From Pseudomonadota bacterium (GTDB lineage Bacteria > Pseudomonadota > Alphaproteobacteria > Rhizobiales > Xanthobacteraceae): a stretch of 57,267 bases of DNA. The DNA lies in the NCBI GenBank assembly GCA_023435725.1, contig JAEYRD010000052.1:1-57267 (forward strand). Reading direction: 5' to 3'. Positions 7,300 to 15,828 of the stretch are shown in pieces. The notes beneath the pieces are model-generated. The model worked only from the letters and a program-made list of their open reading frames with translations, had not been told where the DNA came from and did no database searches. How positions within the stretch are numbered: the first letter of the stretch is position 1; each line of letters starts with the position of its first letter. The position numbers and the translations under genes were made by a program.

Positions 7300-8649
7300 A
7301 TGAGCGAGCCAAAGCCGATCTGGATCAGGGATCCTCTGGCCATTTTCGCCGACAGTGCGGAGCGCGGGATCGTGGTCAGGGATGGCCGGATCGTCGAGCT
7401 CGTGCCGGCAGGTGGTACACCTGCGACCGCGGATGTCGAGGTGTTCGATGCGGGCGACCATGTCGTGGTGCCCGGCTTGATCAACACCCATCATCATTTC
7501 TACCAGACGCTAACGCGCGCGCTGCCGGCGGCGATGGACCGTGAGTTGTTTCCCTGGCTGCAGGCGCTTTATCCGGTATGGGCGAAGCTGACACCGGAAT
7601 CGCTCGAGCTCGGCGTCACGGTGGCGATGTCCGAGCTTCTGCTCTCCGGCTGTACCACCACGACGGATCATCACTACGTATTTCCGGCAGGAGTCGAGGA
7701 CGCCGTCGATATCGAGGTCGCAGTCGCAAAGCGGCTCGGCGTGCGCGTGCTGCTCACGCGCGGCTCAATGAACTTATCGCAGCGCGACGGCGGCCTGCCG
7801 CCTGATAGCGTCGTGCAGGACGAGGACACCATCCTTGCCGACAGCGCGCGCGTGGTCGCAAAACATCACCAGCGCGGCGCGGATGCGATGGTGCAGATTG
7901 CACTGGCACCTTGCTCGCCCTTCTCGGTGACGACGTCCTTGATGCGTGCCACCGCCGATCTCGCCGAAAAGCTCGACGTCCGCCTGCATACCCATCTCGC
8001 CGAGACCGAGGACGAGAACAGGTTCTGCCAGCAGATGTACGGCTGCCGTCCGCTCGACTATCTCGAGCAATGCGGCTGGCTCAATGCGCGGACCTGGCTC
8101 GCCCACGGCATCTTCTTCAATGCTGACGAGATGAAGCGGCTCGGCAGAGCCAGGACGACCATCAGCCATTGCGCCTGCAGCAACCAGCTTCTGGCGTCAG
8201 GTTGCTGCCCGGTCTGCGAGATGGAAGAGGCCGGCGTCGGGATCGGCATCGGCGTCGACGGCTCGGCGTCCAACGATGGATCGAACCTGATGCAGGAGGT
8301 GCGGGCTGCCTTCCTGCTGCAGCGGGCGCGCTATGGGGTGACGAAGGTCAGCCACAAGGATGCGCTGCGCTGGGCCACCAAGGGCTCGGCTGCGTGCGTT
8401 GGTCGGCCGGAACTCGGCGAGATCGCCGTCGGCAAGGCCGCCGATGTTGCGCTATTCAGGCTCGACGAGCTGCGTTTCTCCGGCCATGGCGATCCCTTGG
8501 CCGCGCTGGTGCTGTGCGGAGCGCATCGGGCCGACCGGGTGATGGTGGCGGGAAAATGGGCCGTGATCGACGGCGCTATCCCGGGCCTGGATGTCGCTGA
8601 CCTCATCTGCCGCCATAGTTCCGCAGCGCGGGCGATGCAGGCCGGATGA
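7300..8649 (+). CDS. 8-oxoguanine deaminase-type amidohydrolase
   Basis: A 449-residue member of the ATZ/TRZ-like amidohydrolase superfamily. Seen: the metal-binding NTHHHFYQTLTRA near residue 62, LHTHLAETEDEN, SHCACSNQLLASG and the late metal-ligand segment GVDGSASNDGSN. The pattern NTHHHFYQTLTRALPAA matches proteins described as 8-oxoguanine deaminases, which make urate plus ammonia; guanine or isoxanthopterin are alternatives. The ATG at 7300 follows GGGGAGAAGCAGG; the longer open frame overlaps the divergent gene. Cytoplasmic; it would feed urate directly into the pathway encoded around it. Confidence 0.8.
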   Translation: MSEPKPIWIRDPLAIFADSAERGIVVRDGRIVELVPAGGTPATADVEVFDAGDHVVVPGLINTHHHFYQTLTRALPAAMDRELFPWLQALYPVWAKLTPESLELGVTVAMSELLLSGCTTTTDHHYVFPAGVEDAVDIEVAVAKRLGVRVLLTRGSMNLSQRDGGLPPDSVVQDEDTILADSARVVAKHHQRGADAMVQIALAPCSPFSVTTSLMRATADLAEKLDVRLHTHLAETEDENRFCQQMYGCRPLDYLEQCGWLNARTWLAHGIFFNADEMKRLGRARTTISHCACSNQLLASGCCPVCEMEEAGVGIGIGVDGSASNDGSNLMQEVRAAFLLQRARYGVTKVSHKDALRWATKGSAACVGRPELGEIAVGKAADVALFRLDELRFSGHGDPLAALVLCGAHRADRVMVAGKWAVIDGAIPGLDVADLICRHSSAARAMQAG

Positions 8650-8669
8650 TATCCAGGCGAAAATAGAAA

Positions 8670-8732
8670 GAGGGGGCGACCACAAGTGCCGGGTGCTTCT
8701 GGCCACCCCCTCCGAACCTCCTCCGGGAGGAG
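8670..8732. terminator. inverted repeats between convergent genes
   Basis: GAGGGGG (8670-8676) pairs with CCCCCTC (8706-8712), and directly after it CTCCTCC (8718-8724) pairs with GGAGGAG (8726-8732). They lie between the deaminase stop and the convergent stop of the binding-protein gene. No U-rich tail is present, so termination is inferred from position. Confidence 0.45.
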
Positions 8733-8761
8733 CAGGTGATCTAGGCAATGCAAGAAGCGTG

Positions 8762-9838
8762 CTACTTGCCCGGCAGCTTGTCGTCGATGCCTTTCACGTA
8801 GAAATTCATGCCGAGGATCTGGCCGTCGTCGAGGTGATCGCCGCCTTTGCACTCGACCGGCTTGCCGTCCTGCCCAACGATCGGGCATTTGAACGGATGC
8901 AGCTTGCCCGCGGTGATCGCGGCCTGGGCATCCTCGGCGATCTTCTTCACGTCGTCAGGCATGTTGGTATAGGGCGCCATCGCGAACATATGGCTGTCGA
9001 GGCCACCCCAGGTGTCCTCGGACTTCCAGGTGCCGGCAAGTTCGGCCTTGACGCGTTCGATGTAGTAGGGGGCCCAGGTGTCGAGGATCGAGGTCAGCTG
9101 GGTCTTCGGCCCGAACTTGATCATCTCGGAATCCTGGCCGAAGGCGAGCTTGCCGCGTTCGCTGGCAATCTGCATCGCCGCCGGCGAATCCGTGTGCTGC
9201 ATGATGACGTCGGCGCCCTGGTCGATCAGCGCCTTGGCGGCGTCCGCTTCCTTGCCCGGATCGAACCAGGTGTTGGCCCAGATGATCTTGACCTTGATAT
9301 TCGGGTTGATGGTCTGCGCCGCGAGGATCGTCGCGTTGATGCCGGAGACGACTTCGGGGATCGGGAACGAGCCGATATAGCCGAGCACGCCGGACTTCGA
9401 CATCTTGGCCGCGATCAGGCCCTGGATGTAGCGCCCCTGATACCATTTGGCCGAGTAGGTCGACATGTTCGGGTTGCGCTTGTAGCCGGTGGCGTGCTCG
9501 AAGTGCACGTTCGGATATTTCTTCGCGACCTTCAGTGTCGGATCCATATAGCCGAACGAGGTGGTGAAGATCAGCTTGTTGCCGGCGCGGACGAGCTGCT
9601 CGATGGAGCGTTCGGCGTCGGGACCCTCGGGCACGTTCTCGAGAAAGGTGGTTTCGATCTTGTCGCCGAGCTCCTTCACCAGCGCCTGGCGGGCGAGTTC
9701 GTGCTGATAGGTCCAGCCGAGATCGCCGACCGGGCCAAGGTAGATGAAACCGACTTTCAGCTTGTCGGCGGCGGAAGCTGCACTGACGCTGCCGGCAAGC
9801 AAGAGCCCGGCTGCCAGCGCAAGAAGTGATTTCCTCAT
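8762..9838 (-). CDS. BMP-family ABC transporter substrate-binding protein (system 1)
   Basis: A 358-residue periplasmic binding protein of the BMP/Med (PnrA-like, nucleoside/purine) family. A Sec signal peptide (MRKSLLALAAGLLLAGSVSA) precedes ADKLKVGFIYLGPVGDLGWT, the typical BMP opening. Also seen: FTTSFGYMDPTLKVAKKYP and YIGSFPIPEVVSGINA. The second of two adjacent ATGs (9838; the other is 9841) is taken because it lies 7 bases from GGAG. It is the last gene after the ATPase and two permeases, separated by about 70 bases from the nearer permease. Within a purine-degradation region a nucleobase or ureide ligand is likely. Confidence 0.85.
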   Translation of the reverse strand: MRKSLLALAAGLLLAGSVSAASAADKLKVGFIYLGPVGDLGWTYQHELARQALVKELGDKIETTFLENVPEGPDAERSIEQLVRAGNKLIFTTSFGYMDPTLKVAKKYPNVHFEHATGYKRNPNMSTYSAKWYQGRYIQGLIAAKMSKSGVLGYIGSFPIPEVVSGINATILAAQTINPNIKVKIIWANTWFDPGKEADAAKALIDQGADVIMQHTDSPAAMQIASERGKLAFGQDSEMIKFGPKTQLTSILDTWAPYYIERVKAELAGTWKSEDTWGGLDSHMFAMAPYTNMPDDVKKIAEDAQAAITAGKLHPFKCPIVGQDGKPVECKGGDHLDDGQILGMNFYVKGIDDKLPGK

Positions 9839-9912
9839 CATCAATCTCCAAACATCAGGGGAAAGCCACGATCCGCAACGTGCGCGCCCCATCGCGCGCG
9901 CCGCGGAAAAAA

Positions 9913-10830
9913 TCACCGATCAGGCACGAACACGGTGCCGAGCGCGGCCGGTGCGGTCGACCCGCCGGTGCGCGCGCGGGAAAGCAGGACCAGGACGATG
10001 ACAGTCGCGAGGTAAGGCAGCGCCGACATGAACTGTGAGGGAATGCCGACGCCCCAGCCTTGCGCGTGCAGCTGCAGGATCGTCACCGCGCCGAAGAGAT
10101 AGGCGCCGACCACGAGCCGGCCCGGTCGCCACGACGAGAACACGACCAGCGCCAGCGCGATCCAGCCGCGGCCGGCGGTCATGCCGGGAATGAAGAACGG
10201 CGTATAGGCGAGCGGCAGATAAGCGCCGGCAAGGCCGGCGCAGGCGCCGCCGAACATCACGGCGAAGGTACGGATGCGCAGAACGGGATAGCCGAGCGCA
10301 TGGGCGGAGACATGATTGTCGCCGCAGGCACGCAGGATCAGGCCCGGTCGCGTGCGGTACAGGAACCACCAGACGCCGATAATCAGCGCCAGCGAGAAAT
10401 AGACGAAGGCATCTTCGCCGAACAACACGCGGCCGATCAGTGGGATGTCGGTGAGGCCAGGAATGTAGAGATGCACCGCCGGCGTGATGCGTTCGCCGAC
10501 GAAGCCTGCGCCGATCAGGCCTGAGAGCCCGATCCCAAGTATGGTCAGCGCGAGACCCGTCGCGACCTGGTTGACCGCGAGCCCGAGCGCCATCAGCGCG
10601 AAGATCAGTGACATCAGCGTGCCCGCAATGATGCCGAACAGCGCGCCGATGAAGACCGAACCGGTCAGCCAGGCGCCGGCAAAACCGCAGGCTGCACCGA
10701 CGATCATCATGCCCTCGACGCCGAGATTGAGCACGCCGGAGCGCTCGGTCACGAGCTCGCCGGTCGCCGCGATCAGGAGTGGCGTCGACGCGGCAAGGAC
10801 CGCCAGGATGATGGCCTCAATGAGTTCCAC
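9913..10830 (-). CDS. BMP-type ABC transporter permease (system 1, second permease)
   Basis: A 305-residue inner-membrane permease of the BPD_transp_2 family, with about 8-10 hydrophobic segments. The conserved ATGELVTERSGVLNLGVEGM near the start is the hallmark of the second permease of BMP/PnrA-type importers. The gene overlaps the preceding permease by 14 bases, indicating coupled translation. It pairs with the 10817-11908 product to form the channel. A Pro/Arg-rich tail follows the last membrane segment. Confidence 0.85.
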   Translation of the reverse strand: MELIEAIILAVLAASTPLLIAATGELVTERSGVLNLGVEGMMIVGAACGFAGAWLTGSVFIGALFGIIAGTLMSLIFALMALGLAVNQVATGLALTILGIGLSGLIGAGFVGERITPAVHLYIPGLTDIPLIGRVLFGEDAFVYFSLALIIGVWWFLYRTRPGLILRACGDNHVSAHALGYPVLRIRTFAVMFGGACAGLAGAYLPLAYTPFFIPGMTAGRGWIALALVVFSSWRPGRLVVGAYLFGAVTILQLHAQGWGVGIPSQFMSALPYLATVIVLVLLSRARTGGSTAPAALGTVFVPDR

Positions 10831-11908
10831 GGGCCACCTGTCGGTTCGGGAACACCAGCTTGAAGCGATAGAGAATGAGGGAGTCGCAGGCGAGCACGTA
10901 GAACAGCAGGATGCCCTGAAAAACCTTGGTGACGTCCAACGGGATCTTCATCGCGATCTGCGCCTGCTCGCCGCCGATAAAGGTCAATGCGAGAAAAAGG
11001 CCAGCAATTAGTATTCCAAGCGGGTTCAGCCGGCCGAGGAAGGCAACGATGATCGCGGTAAAGCCGTAGCCGGGCGAAATGCCGGGCTGGAGATGTCCGA
11101 CTGGGCCCGCAACCTCGATGATGCCGGCGAGGCCCGCGAGCGCGCCGGAGACCGCGAAGGTCAGGACGATCAGCTGGTTGGCATTGAAGCCGCCGAACCG
11201 GGCCGCACGGGGGGCGACGCCGACCACGCGGATCTCGAATCCCTTGATGGTCCGTCCGAGCAGGATTGCGGCGGCTGCAACGACAAGCAGGGCGATGATC
11301 GAGCCGAGATGCAGCCGGCCGCCTTCGATCAGCAGCGGTACTGTCGCGACCGGATCGAATTCAGCAGTTGTCGGGAAGTTGAAGCCGTGCGGATCGCGCC
11401 AGGGGCCGCGCACGAGATAGTCGAGGAAAAGATCGGCGACGTAGACCAGCATCAGGCTGGTCAGGATCTCGCTGGCGCCGAACTTCACCTTGCAGATCGC
11501 AGGAATCAGCGCATACAGCGCGCCCGCGGCTGCTGCGAGCGCCAGCATCGCCGGCAGCACCCAGGCGCCGGCGTCGGTGCCCTGTGTCTTGACCGCGATC
11601 CAGCTTCCGGCGACCGCGCCGACCAGGAATTGCCCTTCGGCGCCGATATTCCAGGCGTTGGCGAGATAGCAGAGCGACAGCCCGATCGCGATCATCACCA
11701 GCGGCGTCGCCTTCACTGCGATTTCCTGCAGCGAATAGCCGTCAGTCAGGGGCGCGATGAAATAGGCGTGCAGGGCGAGGAGCGGATTCTTTCCGAGGAT
11801 CGCGAACAGGATGATCATGGTCGCGATCGTGAGGCCGATCGCGATCAAGGGTGAGACCAGCGCGATCGTGTTGGAGCGCTCGGCGCGTTTCTCAAGCACC
11901 AACTGCAT
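10817..11908 (-). CDS. BMP-type ABC transporter permease (system 1, first permease)
   Basis: A 363-residue multi-spanning permease of the BPD_transp_2 family. Seen: ALHAYFIAPLTDGYSLQEIA, then LCYLANAWNIGAEGQFLVGA, the usual motif of the larger permease, and GISPGYGFTAIIVAFLGRLN. The ATG at 11908 is chosen; the open frame extends into the ATPase gene but only 17 bases of overlap are needed. It works with the 9913-10830 permease and the 11892-13481 ATPase. Confidence 0.85.
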   Translation of the reverse strand: MQLVLEKRAERSNTIALVSPLIAIGLTIATMIILFAILGKNPLLALHAYFIAPLTDGYSLQEIAVKATPLVMIAIGLSLCYLANAWNIGAEGQFLVGAVAGSWIAVKTQGTDAGAWVLPAMLALAAAAGALYALIPAICKVKFGASEILTSLMLVYVADLFLDYLVRGPWRDPHGFNFPTTAEFDPVATVPLLIEGGRLHLGSIIALLVVAAAAILLGRTIKGFEIRVVGVAPRAARFGGFNANQLIVLTFAVSGALAGLAGIIEVAGPVGHLQPGISPGYGFTAIIVAFLGRLNPLGILIAGLFLALTFIGGEQAQIAMKIPLDVTKVFQGILLFYVLACDSLILYRFKLVFPNRQVARGTH

Positions 11909-13481
11909 GCGCGGCCTCCTTCGGCTCCAGGCTGCTGCCGCCCATGAGCAGGCCGAGCTTCTCTCGCGTCGCTTCGCTGGTCGCGAGCGGAGCGGACAGC
12001 CGGCCATGGAACATCACGGCGATGCGGTCGGCGATCTCGGCGAGTTCGTCGAGATCCTGGCTGGTCACGAGCACGGCGGCGCCTGCGGTCGCCAGATCGA
12101 GCAGGGCTTGACGGATGACGGCGGCGGCGCCGGCATCGACGCCCCAGGTCGGCTGGCTCACCACCAGCACCGCCGGGTTGCGCAGGATCTCGCGTCCCAC
12201 GATGAATTTCTGCAAATTGCCGCCGGAGAGGCTCGCAGCTTCCGGATCGCGCTTGGCCTTGCGCACGTCGAAGGTTTCGGTCGCACGGTCCACGGTCTTC
12301 AGCGTGGCCGCAGTGTCGATGAAGCCGTGATGGACCATGCCGCTGGCGGCATGTCCGGTCAGCAGCGCATTCTCTGAGAGCTTCATGCGCGGCGCGGTGC
12401 CGTGGCCCAGCCGCTCCTCGGGCACAAAAGCGGCGCCCAGCTTGCGCCGCTGCGTGATCGAGAGGTGGCCGGCGGCGATGCCTTCGATCACCACCGTGCC
12501 GGGGTCATTGGACAGGCGCTCGCCCGAGAGCGCAGCGAACAGCTCGTCCTGGCCGTTGCCGGCGACGCCGGCGATGCCCAGGATCTCGCCGCCTTTCAGC
12601 TCGAACGAGATGTGCTCGAGCCGCACGCCATGCGCCTCGCTTGGCGTGAGCGAGAGATCGTTGACGACGAGCCGCGGCACCGTGGTCTGCCGTCCGGCGG
12701 CCGCTTTCACTTCCTTGATCTCGCCGCCGACCATCATGCGCGCGAGCGAGGCGGCGGTCTCGAGTCTTGGATTGCAGGTCTCGACCTTCTTGCCGCCGCG
12801 CAGGATCGTGGCGGTGTCGCAGAGGCGTTTCACCTCCTCGAGCTTGTGGCTGATGTAGAGAATGGCGCGGCCTTCGGCCTTGAGCCGCTCCAGCACGATG
12901 AAGAGTTGGTCTGCTTCCTGCGGCGTCAGCACCGCGGTGGGCTCGTCCAGGATCAGGAATTTCGGATCCTGCATCAGCGCACGGACGATCTCGATGCGCT
13001 GGCGCTCGCCGACGGACAATTGCCAGACCTCCCGCCTGGGATCGAGCGGTAGCCCATAGGTCTTCGACACCTGTTCGAGGCGAGCCGACATGTCCTTGAA
13101 GGATTCCTTGCCGTCGAGACCGAGTGCAACGTTTTCAGCGACCGTGAGATTGTCGAACAGCGAGAAATGCTGAAACACCATGCCGATGCCGCGGCTGCGC
13201 GCTTCCGACGGACCCGACAGCACGATCGGAGCGCCCTGCCAGCGAATCTCGCCGGCGCTGGGCTGGATCAGCCCGTAGATCGCCTTGACCAGCGTCGACT
13301 TGCCGGCGCCGTTCTCGCCGAGCAGCGCGTGGATCTGCTTCGGCCAGATGTCGATGTCGATGGAGTCGTTGGCGAGGAAATCACCATAGCGCTTGGTGAG
13401 CCCGATCGTCTGAAGCAGCGGGGACTCGCCGGAATGCAGGCCGTTAGGCGTCGGATCTAACATTCGCTGATGCGTTTGCAT
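11892..13481 (-). CDS. BMP-type ABC transporter ATP-binding protein (system 1)
   Basis: A 529-residue ATPase with two nucleotide-binding domains in tandem, like sugar and nucleoside importers (RbsA/NupA style). Domain 1 has Walker A GENGAGKSTLVKAIYG, signature LSVGERQRIEI and Walker B FLILDEPTAVLTPQ. Domain 2 has a degenerate Walker A (GVAGNGQDELFAAL) and signature LSGGNLQKFIVGRE, with VVSQPTWGVDAGA in place of the usual Walker B. This asymmetry is typical of the family. It is first in the operon, followed by two permeases and the binding protein. The ATG at 13481 has no clear ribosome site; the ATG at 13463 is an alternative. Confidence 0.87.
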   Translation of the reverse strand: MQTHQRMLDPTPNGLHSGESPLLQTIGLTKRYGDFLANDSIDIDIWPKQIHALLGENGAGKSTLVKAIYGLIQPSAGEIRWQGAPIVLSGPSEARSRGIGMVFQHFSLFDNLTVAENVALGLDGKESFKDMSARLEQVSKTYGLPLDPRREVWQLSVGERQRIEIVRALMQDPKFLILDEPTAVLTPQEADQLFIVLERLKAEGRAILYISHKLEEVKRLCDTATILRGGKKVETCNPRLETAASLARMMVGGEIKEVKAAAGRQTTVPRLVVNDLSLTPSEAHGVRLEHISFELKGGEILGIAGVAGNGQDELFAALSGERLSNDPGTVVIEGIAAGHLSITQRRKLGAAFVPEERLGHGTAPRMKLSENALLTGHAASGMVHHGFIDTAATLKTVDRATETFDVRKAKRDPEAASLSGGNLQKFIVGREILRNPAVLVVSQPTWGVDAGAAAVIRQALLDLATAGAAVLVTSQDLDELAEIADRIAVMFHGRLSAPLATSEATREKLGLLMGGSSLEPKEAAHAVGA

Positions 13482-14033
13482 GGGATGAAGTGACTCAATA
13501 GTGGTCTAGTTTGAACCGCCGCGTAAGGTGTGAAAAAACGTCATCCCTTGCTTAACGCTTCGGCAGGTGGCCGGTATCGCGAGTCGCGGCCCTGGTGGGG
13601 CGATGATCGTTCCCAGCCGATCGCGACAGAGCAGTTGCAGTTCGTCCTGCAAGCGACGTCTGTTGCAAATTTGTGACGGTTCAAGCCAAATCGGAACCCG
13701 CTGTGCAGGCTTGGCGTGAAGCTGAGCAAAGTCGCGCCAACACGCGTATGCAATTCCGGACCGCCACGACGGTCGTTGCCGACGATTACGTCCGCGTTGT
13801 TCGTTCGCGACAAAACGCAAACAGAATCAACCGGGAATCTCCAGCATTGCATTGACGCCTCCGCGCCGCTTTCGCGCACAGAATTCCTTAGAATTCCGCG
13901 GCGAAACGTCTCTTGCTGCCGAAACATGCGGCATGGCTTGGGAAAAGTTGAGGCTTCTCACTCCGGGAGATCGGCGCAAGTGTCGCACCCAAGGGCGTTC
14001 ATTTTTACGTGTCCAAACTTGGGGGTATTCAGG
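13482..14033. promoter_or_regulatory. divergent intergenic region upstream of ABC system 1 and the outer-membrane channel
   Basis: About 550 bases without a credible gene; ORFs here lack ribosome sites and protein-like composition. It must contain promoters for both the minus-strand transporter operon and the plus-strand beta-barrel gene. Small palindromes are seen: CAAATTTG at 13666-13673 and two GAATTC boxes at 13881 and 13891 separated by CTTA. No confident sigma-70 or sigma-54 promoter, or known riboswitch, was recognised. Confidence 0.4.
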
Positions 14034-15140
14034 ATGTCGTTTCGTCTCAAGGCAATTGCAGCTGCGGCGCTGTCACTTGCTACGCTCGCTACCGGTGGCC
14101 TGGCTCAAGCCGCAGACTTGCCGGTCAAGGCCGCCAAGAAGGCGCCGGACCTCCCTTTCTTTCTGGTGATCGATAATCGCGTGTCGTTCTCCTGGATGCC
14201 CAAGGGCACCGACCCCGGCATGTGGAGCGTCAATCCGAACGGCAGCATCAACGGCACGACCCCCAAGCAGGTCTATTCGTTCACGCACTTCGACCTCTGG
14301 GCGTATGGCACGAACTTCTTCACCATCTCGATGTTTAAGTCGGGTCACAACGATCCCGCTTCGCCTTGCGTTGCGCCCGGCGTGGCAATCGGCGGTGGCG
14401 CTGCAGACTGCGCTGGCGCTACCGAGATCTACGGCCTGTTCCGCTCGACCTTCGGCTGGAACGAGCTGTTCAACACCAAGGCCTTCACCATGGGGCCGCT
14501 ACGCAATATCTCTTTCGAAGTCGGTATGGACGGCAACAGCGAAAACACCTTCCTGGCGCCTGCCAAGCGCGATGTCGTTGCCGGTCTGCAGTTCGCCTTC
14601 GACCTTCCCTACAAGGGCTACATCAACGTTGCGCCCTTGATGTACTGGGAGTTCTCGAACCGCAACGCCTTCACCCAGTGTGGCCTGTTTGGGCCGGGTG
14701 TGGCGGGCGTGACCTGTAACTCGGACGGAAATGTCAGCTACAACCCGACCTGGGCTGTCGAAATCAACTACTACATGGATATCGGCTTCCTGCCACCGAA
14801 CATGCAGTTCTGGTCGATCAGCGGCCGCGCCGGCTGGTATGGCGCGAAGGGCGACTCGAACGGCCTTCCCGCGCTTTCTGGCCCTGGCCGGTTCTCTACT
14901 GCCTCCAAGGTCGAGCTGAACAGCGAACCGATCCGTCTGACCTTCGACGCCTCGAAGGCGGCCTGGGGTGACAAGTACTCGCACTTCGTCGATCTCTGGG
15001 TGGCCTACCGCTACTGGCAGAACAAGTTCGGCCTCGACCACAACGCAATGCCCGGCGTCTGCACGGTTGCCGCGACCGGCCAGAACACCAACAGCTGCAC
15101 CGAGTCCACGGTCTATGGTGGTGTTACTGTGAAGTTCTGA
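14034..15140 (+). CDS. outer-membrane beta-barrel protein, possibly Tsx-like nucleoside channel
   Basis: A 368-residue protein with a signal peptide (MSFRLKAIAAAALSLATLA...AQAA) and a C-terminal aromatic residue (GGVTVKF), the signature of outer-membrane barrels. The mature protein is rich in alternating aromatic/polar stretches such as YSFTHFDLWAYGTNFFTIS and VEINYYMDIGFLP. The pattern FTHFDLWAYGTNFF...NISFEVGMDGNSEN resembles Tsx-type nucleoside channels, and it sits between two BMP-family importers, so passage of nucleosides or purines across the outer membrane is a reasonable guess. The ATG at 14034 follows TTCAGG; the longer frame is upstream DNA. A strong hairpin terminates it at 15164. 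Confidence 0.7.
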   Translation: MSFRLKAIAAAALSLATLATGGLAQAADLPVKAAKKAPDLPFFLVIDNRVSFSWMPKGTDPGMWSVNPNGSINGTTPKQVYSFTHFDLWAYGTNFFTISMFKSGHNDPASPCVAPGVAIGGGAADCAGATEIYGLFRSTFGWNELFNTKAFTMGPLRNISFEVGMDGNSENTFLAPAKRDVVAGLQFAFDLPYKGYINVAPLMYWEFSNRNAFTQCGLFGPGVAGVTCNSDGNVSYNPTWAVEINYYMDIGFLPPNMQFWSISGRAGWYGAKGDSNGLPALSGPGRFSTASKVELNSEPIRLTFDASKAAWGDKYSHFVDLWVAYRYWQNKFGLDHNAMPGVCTVAATGQNTNSCTESTVYGGVTVKF

Positions 15141-15163
15141 TCGACGGAGATCTCAAGGTTCGA

Positions 15164-15193
15164 ATGACGCCGCGCGGGAATGCGCGGCGTCAT
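15164..15193. terminator. strong hairpin terminator after the beta-barrel gene
   Basis: ATGACGCCGCGC (15164-15175) pairs perfectly with GCGCGGCGTCAT (15182-15193) across the 6-base loop GGGAAT, 24 bases after the stop of the barrel gene. The following GTGTTTG is only weakly T-rich. Confidence 0.65.
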
Positions 15194-15220
15194 GTGTTTG
15201 CGCAGCGAAACGCTGTACAA

Positions 15221-15306
15221 GGGTGGGCAAAGCGAAGCGTACCCACCATCTCTGCTTCTATTTCATTCGGATGGTGGGCACGACGCAAGGACGCCGTTGC
15301 CCGCCC
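15221..15306. repeat. GGTGGGC-type dispersed palindromic repeat
   Basis: GGTGGG (15222-15227) pairs with CCCACC (15242-15247), and a second, degenerate unit (GGTGGGCACGACGCAAG to TGCCCGCC) spans about 15273-15305. GGTGGGCAAAGCGNAGCGTRCCCACC units are common intergenic repeats in Bradyrhizobium. No gene overlaps it. Confidence 0.6.
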
Positions 15307-15329
15307 TACGGTACGGGCTGTTGGGGCGC

Positions 15330-15815
15330 CTACTTCGTCCACACGCCATCATGCAGCACTTCGGCCTCGTCCTCGAGCAGGGGGCCGACGACCTCCGTCG
15401 GCCGCTGGCCGCGGACAAAGACCTCACGGCATGGCAAATCGAGCGTTGGGTTCTCCGGATGGTTGCCGGTGATGCCGCGCAGGCGATGCTCGCTGAGGCC
15501 ATAGACGACGCGGCCGATGCCCGCCCAGTAGATCGCGCCAGCGCACATCGCGCAGGGTTCTGCCGAAGAATAGAGCGTGGCCTTCGCCAGCACGTCGCGG
15601 GCGAGCGTGCGGCAGGCCAGCGTTGCCGCGAGGCGTTCGGCGTGCGCGGTGCCGTCGTGATCCGGCATGTAGCCGTTCTCGGTCTCGATAAGGACCTTGC
15701 CGTCGGCATCGACGATGATGCAGCCGAAGGGATGATTGCCGTGGGTCAGAGAACGCCGGGCAACGGCGAAGGACAAGCGCAGGAAATGCTCGTCTCGTCC
15801 GGCTGCGCCGCTCAT
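15330..15815 (-). CDS. nucleoside/guanine deaminase-type zinc enzyme
   Basis: A 161-residue protein of the CMP/dCMP (cytidine-deaminase-like) zinc family. Seen: the zinc ligand and general acid HAE at residues 58-60, and PCAMC at 87-91 providing the other two cysteine ligands. Size and the sequence NHPFGCIIVD fit guanine deaminase (GuaD) or a related nucleobase deaminase. The ATG at 15815 is 13 bases after the stop of the upstream ATPase gene, so it is the last gene of the ABC system 2 operon. It would deaminate the imported base (guanine to xanthine is the best guess), handing it to xanthine dehydrogenase. Confidence 0.75.
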   Translation of the reverse strand: MSGAAGRDEHFLRLSFAVARRSLTHGNHPFGCIIVDADGKVLIETENGYMPDHDGTAHAERLAATLACRTLARDVLAKATLYSSAEPCAMCAGAIYWAGIGRVVYGLSEHRLRGITGNHPENPTLDLPCREVFVRGQRPTEVVGPLLEDEAEVLHDGVWTK

Positions 15816-15828
15816 CGCCACTCCCCGG

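Noticed and set aside
13482..14033. Possible purine or xanthine riboswitch upstream of the transporter or barrel gene
   Set aside because: No conserved aptamer core could be recognised by eye; only small palindromes were seen.
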